DNA of 64,000 bases, taken from Cyanobium usitatum str. Tous (GTDB taxonomy: Bacteria; Cyanobacteriota; Cyanobacteriia; PCC-6307; Cyanobiaceae). Shown in pieces: positions 60,801 through 64,000 of this stretch. The notes beneath the pieces were generated by a model that did no database searches, was not told the DNA's origin, and saw only the letters and a list, made by a program, of their open reading frames with translations. Position 1 is the first letter of the stretch, and each line of letters starts with the position of its first letter. Position numbers and translations under genes: made by a program. The stretch is taken from positions 1,302,001 through 1,366,000 of the forward strand of contig NZ_OY986431.1 in NCBI RefSeq assembly GCF_963920485.1. Direction: 5' to 3'.

Positions 60801-61022
60801 TCCGCCACGGGGCAGCGCTACATCCACCACGCCGAGCGGGGCAGCCGGGTGCTGCTGTTTGTGCGGGAGGAGAACAAGCGCGGCGGGGTGACGCAGCCGT
60901 TCCTATGTCTGGGCTTTGCCGACTACGTGAGCCACGAAGGAGAACGGCCGATGGCGATTCGCTGGCGGCTGCACAGGGCAATTCCGGCAGCGTTCGTTCC
61001 GGAGCTGGCGTTGGCGGTGTGA
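57888..61022 (+). CDS. PLD-like nuclease / SF2 helicase / DUF3427 protein
   Basis: 1044 residues. Phospholipase-D-like domain about 130-270 (LHAKAWLFHRASG and GSSNLS give the HxK and Asn). DEAD/DEAH-type helicase: Walker A ATGTGKTVVAALD near 344, VIVDEFHHAAS near 436, LTATPERTGGED, and QLGRGLRLHPSK motif VI. The C-terminal DUF3427 about 890-1044: SPWEFHWESQSLTRED, RVLLFVREENK, PFLCLGFADYVSHEG. The combination is known from phage-defence and DNA-degradation contexts. Coupled to the DUF2075 gene. Confidence 0.87.
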   Translation: MRTGHSLTPGFYDQLLTEALGQDLAELQPELQTLDRLDPEEAPQRLSRHLAALLRSALASLPGGHPTTSQLELVNQLVALLIAEVPRAVGPGDAVHTSGQSLSRIRAAPLLSGQAEALRPLIPLADSTLLVNAGGEPSVGQALIHEIPSAQQVDLLCAFIKWSGLRLLQEPLAELLRSGRSLRVLTTVYMGATDRRALDWLVAHGAEVRVSYDTRRTRLHAKAWLFHRASGSSTAYIGSSNLSTAALHDGLEWNVRLSAQDNEGILSKFQATFESYWEEGEFEPYRASEIEQRRFDRASENETSSDATPLSFFDIRPYAYQQEILDKLSAERSLHGRWRNLVVAATGTGKTVVAALDYARQAGPDHPTLLFVAHRREILQQSLATFRQVLRDGSFGELLVDGQRPSQWRHVFASVQSLAGIDPANLAPDTFDVVIVDEFHHAASASYERWLHHLAPVLLLGLTATPERTGGEDILHWFDGRIAAELRLWSALEQGLLTPFHYFGLHDGTDLSLIEWRRNGYATEALSNLYTADDARLRLILRELEDKVTNLEAMRALGFCVSVEHARWMARKFVAAGLRAAALDASSPRDERAEQIRRLRSGELQILFAVDLFNEGLDIPEIDTVLFLRPTESAIVFLQQLGRGLRLHPSKSCLTVLDFIGQAHRSFRYDLRYRALLGGTRDQLEQQIKEGFPFLPAGCSLQLDRVSSERVLSNLRESLPTRRPQLLAEARLLGRCSLEGLLEGLGMELGEFYRVAGSWALLQLELGWLVAGAASGEPSDDEKRLGRGIAGGLLHLDDPERLRWLVDQLRRPIAPDPAGFDPTTERSWRMLMAQLWGSGRQHLPLADALVRLWAAADLSAELVELFELLLERTDHLVTALDWGRTDPPPIPLKLHGRYSRAEVFAAFGLLNEARPFPGREGVFVDEATQCDVFFITLKKSERLFSPTTRYNDYAISPWEFHWESQSLTREDSATGQRYIHHAERGSRVLLFVREENKRGGVTQPFLCLGFADYVSHEGERPMAIRWRLHRAIPAAFVPELALAV

Positions 61023-61242
61023 GGGGGGGAGAGCCCCGCGGCTCAACGTGCCCTAGATCCCCCTGATTCCCGCAGGCTTTTCATCTCATCGTGGGCAACG
61101 CCAATCGCAATCCAGTTGTGGCTTCCCAAGACCAGCACTCTCATTGGTTCTCTGATTTCCCGGGCGCGAAATACCGCTAATGGCTTGGCCTTAGTTGCCC
61201 GCGTCAGCCACTTCGCCCCATAAACCAAAATTTTCTAGAGCT

Positions 61243-61704
61243 ATGGCTGACCTCTCCCAGATTCACCAGGCCCTGGTTGAGGACTACCGCGAGTCCTTTG
61301 TGATTGCAGCCGGCCAGCTGCTCGCCCAGCCCAGCTGGAACCTGGAGGCCACTGTGGTGCTGATGCACCTAAACAGCGGCGGAGTCACGATCGGGCCGGT
61401 ACGCAGCCTTCCCCTATGGCTGGAACACCTCCCGCCTGAGCTCGATGTCTTCGTGCGATTACAGGAGCAGGGGGTGAGCTTTGAGGCGGCCTATGCCCAG
61501 TGCCTGGCCGAGCAGGGGCAGGAGTTTGTCGATGCTTGCGAAACCGCCAAACAGAACAAACCGCTGGTCACCCACGACAACCTGGCCGAGCTCACGGCTC
61601 TCTCCCAGAAAGGCTTTGCCCGGGAGCCCCGCGAGCTGCTGGCAATAGCCCAATGGTCCGACCATGTCAGCGGCTTTTTGGTCTCCTGCGAGCCTTACCG
61701 CTGA
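61243..61704 (+). CDS. hypothetical protein
   Basis: 153 residues from ATG 61243. Helical start IHQALVEDYRESFVIAAGQL, then VVLMHLNSGGVTIGPVRSL and a helical end. No family recognised. It lies between the nuclease/helicase pair and the toxin-antitoxin genes. Confidence 0.6.
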   Translation: MADLSQIHQALVEDYRESFVIAAGQLLAQPSWNLEATVVLMHLNSGGVTIGPVRSLPLWLEHLPPELDVFVRLQEQGVSFEAAYAQCLAEQGQEFVDACETAKQNKPLVTHDNLAELTALSQKGFAREPRELLAIAQWSDHVSGFLVSCEPYR

Positions 61705-61728
61705 GTAGAAAGAGAAGGCCTCCAGCTA

Positions 61729-61806
61729 TCAGGCGCACTCCTCTTCTGGGCTGCCTAACGGAATCAGCTTGATCTCGAATTCATCGCCGGGCTTGAGTTT
61801 GAGCCG
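61729..61806 (-). pseudogene. 3' fragment of a cyAbrB gene
   Basis: Reads LKPGDEFEIKLIPLGSPEEE, nearly the C-terminal end of the intact cyAbrB gene at 62522-62890, with several codons deleted. No upstream part. A relic of duplication near the toxin-antitoxin unit. Confidence 0.75.
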
Positions 61807-61870
61807 TTACAAGGGATGGCGTTTAACGTTGGCTAGTTGCTCCATGCAGTCAGCGCGGGGCGCTGCCGCC

Positions 61871-62101
61871 ATGACCCCTGCCGATTACGCCACTGAACAG
61901 CCCGAGGCTCCCTTCTCCGTGCGCCGCAGGCAGCGCGGGGGACGTCGCATCGTGCAGGTGAGCAGCTCGCTCAGCGCTATGGATGCTCTGCGGGCACGGA
62001 TCCGTTCCCAGAGCAAAGCGGTGGCAGAGCACATCGCCACCGATGCGGAGGCCAGTGCCTTCATTGCCGACTGGGCCACGCCTGAACCCCTCAACCGCTG
62101 A
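61871..62101 (+). CDS. probable antitoxin of the MazF pair
   Basis: 76 residues from ATG 61871 (ATG 61844 also possible). Arg-rich middle VRRRQRGGRRIVQVSSSLSA and helical acidic C-terminal half (ATDAEASAFIADWATPEP). It ends 8 bases before the toxin gene and has typical antitoxin size and position. DNA-binding class not recognised. Confidence 0.6.
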   Translation: MTPADYATEQPEAPFSVRRRQRGGRRIVQVSSSLSAMDALRARIRSQSKAVAEHIATDAEASAFIADWATPEPLNR

Positions 62102-62109
62102 AGACAGGC

Positions 62110-62490
62110 GTGGACTTGCGGGCTGGGCAGATCATCACCGTTGATTGGCGCAAAGATCCAAACGACCCTGGGCTGGGCCCTCAGCCTCCGGAGCCCAACA
62201 AGCTCCGGCCAGCTGTCGTCGTGCAGGACTGCGAGCTGTTTGACCCTGCCTATCCAACAGTGCTGGTGGTGCCGATGACTGGCGACCCCTCGCTGGCTAT
62301 AGCCGATCTGACTGTCGTGCTCCAACCCAACAGCACCAACGGCTGCAGGAAGGTGAGCTATCTGCTGCCACAGAACCTGACCTGTGTGGCCAAGACTCGC
62401 ATCACAGATGCCACCGAATGCTGCGTGACTACCACCGAGCTGCAGCAACTCCGCCAGCTGGTTGTATTGGTGATCGGGGGCTTCTCTTGA
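62110..62490 (+). CDS. MazF/PemK-type toxin
   Basis: 126 residues from GTG 62110. Family features: GQIITVDWRKDPNDPG, then KLRPAVVVQDCELF with the RPAVV motif, and TVLVVPMTGDPSLA; a two-Cys end. It would be an endoribonuclease cleaving mRNA at a specific short sequence. Paired with the upstream antitoxin-like gene. Confidence 0.8.
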   Translation: MDLRAGQIITVDWRKDPNDPGLGPQPPEPNKLRPAVVVQDCELFDPAYPTVLVVPMTGDPSLAIADLTVVLQPNSTNGCRKVSYLLPQNLTCVAKTRITDATECCVTTTELQQLRQLVVLVIGGFS

Positions 62491-62521
62491 AGAGCGGCAA
62501 GGAGTTCAACCGAGGAGCAGC

Positions 62522-62890
62522 TCACTCCTCTTCTGTGCTGCCCAGGGGGACGAGCTTGATCTGCTTTTTGCCCAGCTTGATCTCGAACTCATCGCCCGGC
62601 TTGAGGTCGAGCATGGCGGTGTAAGCCTTGCCCACCATGAGATTGCCGTTGAACTGGATCTTGGTGGTGTAGCTCAGCTTGCGGCCACCCTTGCCAGTGC
62701 TCCGGCCGTCGCTATCTGTTCCAAGGTTCACTCCCTTGGCATTTAGCAGTGCCTCGTAGAACGCAGTGAAGTTGAGGCGCTCGCTGCCATCTTTTTTAGT
62801 GCTCAAGTAGCCGCACTCGCGCACCAGCTCAGATTTAGAGACATCTCCGAGTTCCTTGACTTTGGAGAGCAGTTCGGGGCCGGTAAGCAT
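62522..62890 (-). CDS. cyAbrB transcription regulator
   Basis: 122 residues. Starts MLTGPELLSKVKELGDVSKS, ECGYLSTKKDGSERLNFTAF and ends in the AbrB-type domain, with GRKLSYTTKIQFNGNLMVG and LKPGDEFEIKLGKKQIKLVP. cyAbrB proteins are abundant cyanobacterial DNA-binding proteins controlling carbon/nitrogen balance. The lone C-terminal copy at 61729 derives from such a gene. Confidence 0.9.
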   Translation of the reverse strand: MLTGPELLSKVKELGDVSKSELVRECGYLSTKKDGSERLNFTAFYEALLNAKGVNLGTDSDGRSTGKGGRKLSYTTKIQFNGNLMVGKAYTAMLDLKPGDEFEIKLGKKQIKLVPLGSTEEE

Positions 62891-63028
62891 GAAAACATTT
62901 GGATTGCCTTCTCAACATACCAAACCCACATGCTGTGTCAATCCGCTACTTCTGCAGGCAATATTTTGCTTCTGCTGTCTTCCATAGCAACCAGTAATGG
63001 AGCTACGCGATATGGAAAAAGACGACTG
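62891..63028. other. promoter region of cyAbrB
   Basis: 138 AT-rich bases between cyAbrB and the nuclease end. No gene. TTCTCAACATACC near the cyAbrB start may be part of the promoter; not resolved. Confidence 0.3.
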
Positions 63029-63673
63029 TCAGCGGAGTGCTTCACAGGCTTTTCCATTTCCATCTCCGTCTAGATAGCTGTGCCATTGACGCAGTAGCTC
63101 CTGGGCTTTGGCATAGGAGCTGATCTCGCTGCAGCGGTAACGGCGGCCGCCTGGTGTTGTGCCATCAGGAATAACGGCTGAGCGGCGACCTCGCCGGAAG
63201 TCCCACGGCCGGGTGATGCCGCCTTGCACCTGCCAGATCCCATAGCGGCGCCGGCTGGCACGGTATTCCGCGTCCAGATACTCCTTGGCATCGCAGCCGC
63301 TCAGGTACTGCCGATACGCGAATGCCTGACCGTCTTCCACCAGCGCCAGGTTGATGTTGATGTCAGAGATCACCTCGGCAACTGAGCGGCCGTAGCGATC
63401 GGTGGTTTTGATCTTGAGGCTTACATCCCTGCTGATCGGTAGGCGCTGCTGCAAATACGTGCGGGCCTGCTGGCCGTATGGGCTTTGGGCCGTCTCTGGG
63501 GCATCAATGCAGGCCAGGCGCACGGTGAGGGCCTTGCCCGCCTGACGCACGCGGATGGTGTCGCCGTCGCCGATGGAGAGCACGGTGGCAGCCATGTTCT
63601 GAGCGCCCACTTCAGGCGGCCAGCCAGCTGAGAGCATCAGAACGATTCCGACCAGTGCGCCTCCTGATCTCAT
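63029..63673 (-). CDS. exported thermonuclease with C-terminal Excalibur domain
   Basis: 214 residues. Signal peptide (VGIVLMLSAGWPPEVGA); SNase domain with GDGDTIRV, the active-site ACIDAPETAQ, and TDRYGRSVAEVIS; then a C-terminal Excalibur Ca-binding module YLDGDGNGKACEAL. Similar in the SNase part to 11150-11731 but complete. Expected to degrade extracellular DNA or RNA. Overlaps by 4 bases with the small upstream gene. Confidence 0.88.
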   Translation of the reverse strand: MRSGGALVGIVLMLSAGWPPEVGAQNMAATVLSIGDGDTIRVRQAGKALTVRLACIDAPETAQSPYGQQARTYLQQRLPISRDVSLKIKTTDRYGRSVAEVISDININLALVEDGQAFAYRQYLSGCDAKEYLDAEYRASRRRYGIWQVQGGITRPWDFRRGRRSAVIPDGTTPGGRRYRCSEISSYAKAQELLRQWHSYLDGDGNGKACEALR

Positions 63674-63825
63674 TCGGCCCTTTGCCGCTCAAGAAAACTG
63701 GCTGCCCAGGCTGCAGCTGCAATGCCATCTGGAACAGCGGCCAGGTAAAAATCGCTGCCAAGGATCCGGCTAACGGTTCGTCTCAGCTGATCCACCGAGC
63801 GTCTACAGGGCAATGGAAGCCTCAT
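63670..63825 (-). CDS. small hypothetical protein
   Basis: 51 residues from ATG 63825. Basic N-terminal half RLPLPCRRSVDQLRRTVSRI, then hydrophobic IAAAAWAASFLER. It begins 1 base after the stop of the upstream gene and overlaps the nuclease start, so all three are one operon. Confidence 0.5.
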   Translation of the reverse strand: MRLPLPCRRSVDQLRRTVSRILGSDFYLAAVPDGIAAAAWAASFLERQRAE

Positions 63826-63826
63826 C

Positions 63827-64000
63827 TCAAGAGACCTCCATCCAGTCGCAGAGACTTGCTGCAATGTCCATGACCAGCGGATCGCGCCGACAAGCCAGCA
63901 GCATTGGCCTGCCCAATGAGCGCTTCACCTCCACCAACACCAATTCAGCATTACCGGCTCGATCCTCGAAAGATTGAGCCTCCTCAAGAGCAACAGCATC
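63827..64000 (-). CDS. C-terminal part of an unidentified protein (cut by window edge)
   Basis: At least 57 residues enter from the right edge and end at TGA 63827-63829: ELVLVEVKRSLGRPMLLACR, then MDIAASLRDWMEVS. First visible gene of the operon with the 51-residue protein and the thermonuclease. Family not recognised. Confidence 0.55.
   Translation of the reverse strand, partial: DAVALEEAQSFEDRAGNAELVLVEVKRSLGRPMLLACRRDPLVMDIAASLCDWMEVS

Noticed and set aside
61043-61228. Leftward 61-codon frame (VLVLGSHNWIAIG type) between the DUF3427 gene and the next gene
   Set aside because: Some protein-like look, but no family, no clear ribosome-binding site and it would stand alone between two rightward genes.
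1-64000. CRISPR arrays, rRNA genes, further tRNA genes
   Set aside because: No regularly spaced short repeats with unique spacers were seen; the only complete tRNA noticed is tRNA-Pro at 32133.

Overview
The window looks like a picocyanobacterial chromosome of the freshwater Cyanobium/Synechococcus type. The base composition is GC-rich, genes are tightly packed and often overlap by 1-4 bases, hisG and gloB are divergent neighbours, and there are cyanobacterial families such as cyAbrB, DUF1651 and the Sll0783-type nitrogen-starvation genes. Assignment to a species is not possible from the sequence alone.

1-6.9 kb is ordinary core chromosome: a GNAT acetyltransferase, an alpha/beta hydrolase, an MsbA-like ABC exporter, hisG, gloB, a FutC/FbpC-like ABC ATPase and ridA, followed by small genes beside an SOS-like box. 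6.94-41.15 kb is a composite genomic island built at one tRNA-Pro(UGG) gene. The host 5' half of the tRNA is left at 6944-6983, an intact tRNA stands in the middle at 32133-32206, and a bare 3' part (48 bp) is at 41101-41148. Element A (about 6.98-32.17 kb, probably several layers) carries its integrase, an HTH/excisionase-like gene, a DUF3987 helicase/primase-like protein, a miniature NAD-dependent ligase-like protein and a long cargo. The cargo includes an ABC exporter pair, thermonuclease, stress proteins, a DUF4041/GIY-YIG protein, a family of small exported proteins, a regulator, a MITE-bracketed cupin cassette and a 2-oxoacid decarboxylase. Element B (32.2-41.1 kb) has the same backbone (integrase, HTH gene, primase-helicase), a terminase-small-subunit-like gene and a coupled operon of four unknown genes. 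The architecture resembles tycheposons and other tRNA-targeting integrative or satellite elements of picocyanobacteria. Each integrase has its own 11-bp-spaced arm-type repeats at both element ends, and a third, different set just beyond 41148 hints at another element.

41.3-47.4 kb is a mixed zone: an alpha/beta hydrolase, an Asp-rich repeat protein, small secreted and regulatory genes, an IS256-family element, gene remnants and a DUF3050 gene. 47.4-53.9 kb is a Nit1C cluster (Sll0783-like protein, nitrilase, radical SAM protein, N-acetyltransferase, AIR-synthase-like protein and MSMEG_0570 in one direction; the flavoprotein oxidoreductase divergent). This cluster has been linked to nitrogen starvation and cyanide assimilation. 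A frameshifted DUF1348 gene follows it.

54-64 kb holds an orphan UmuD-like protein that lacks both catalytic residues but lies behind a perfect cyanobacterial LexA-box match, a sigma-70-family factor, a truncated HIT gene cut by a two-gene nuclease/helicase module (DUF2075 plus PLD-helicase-DUF3427, a candidate phage-defence pair), a MazF-type toxin-antitoxin pair, cyAbrB with a nearby partial copy, and an exported thermonuclease with an Excalibur domain. All family names are from reading the translated sequence; no database search was run.
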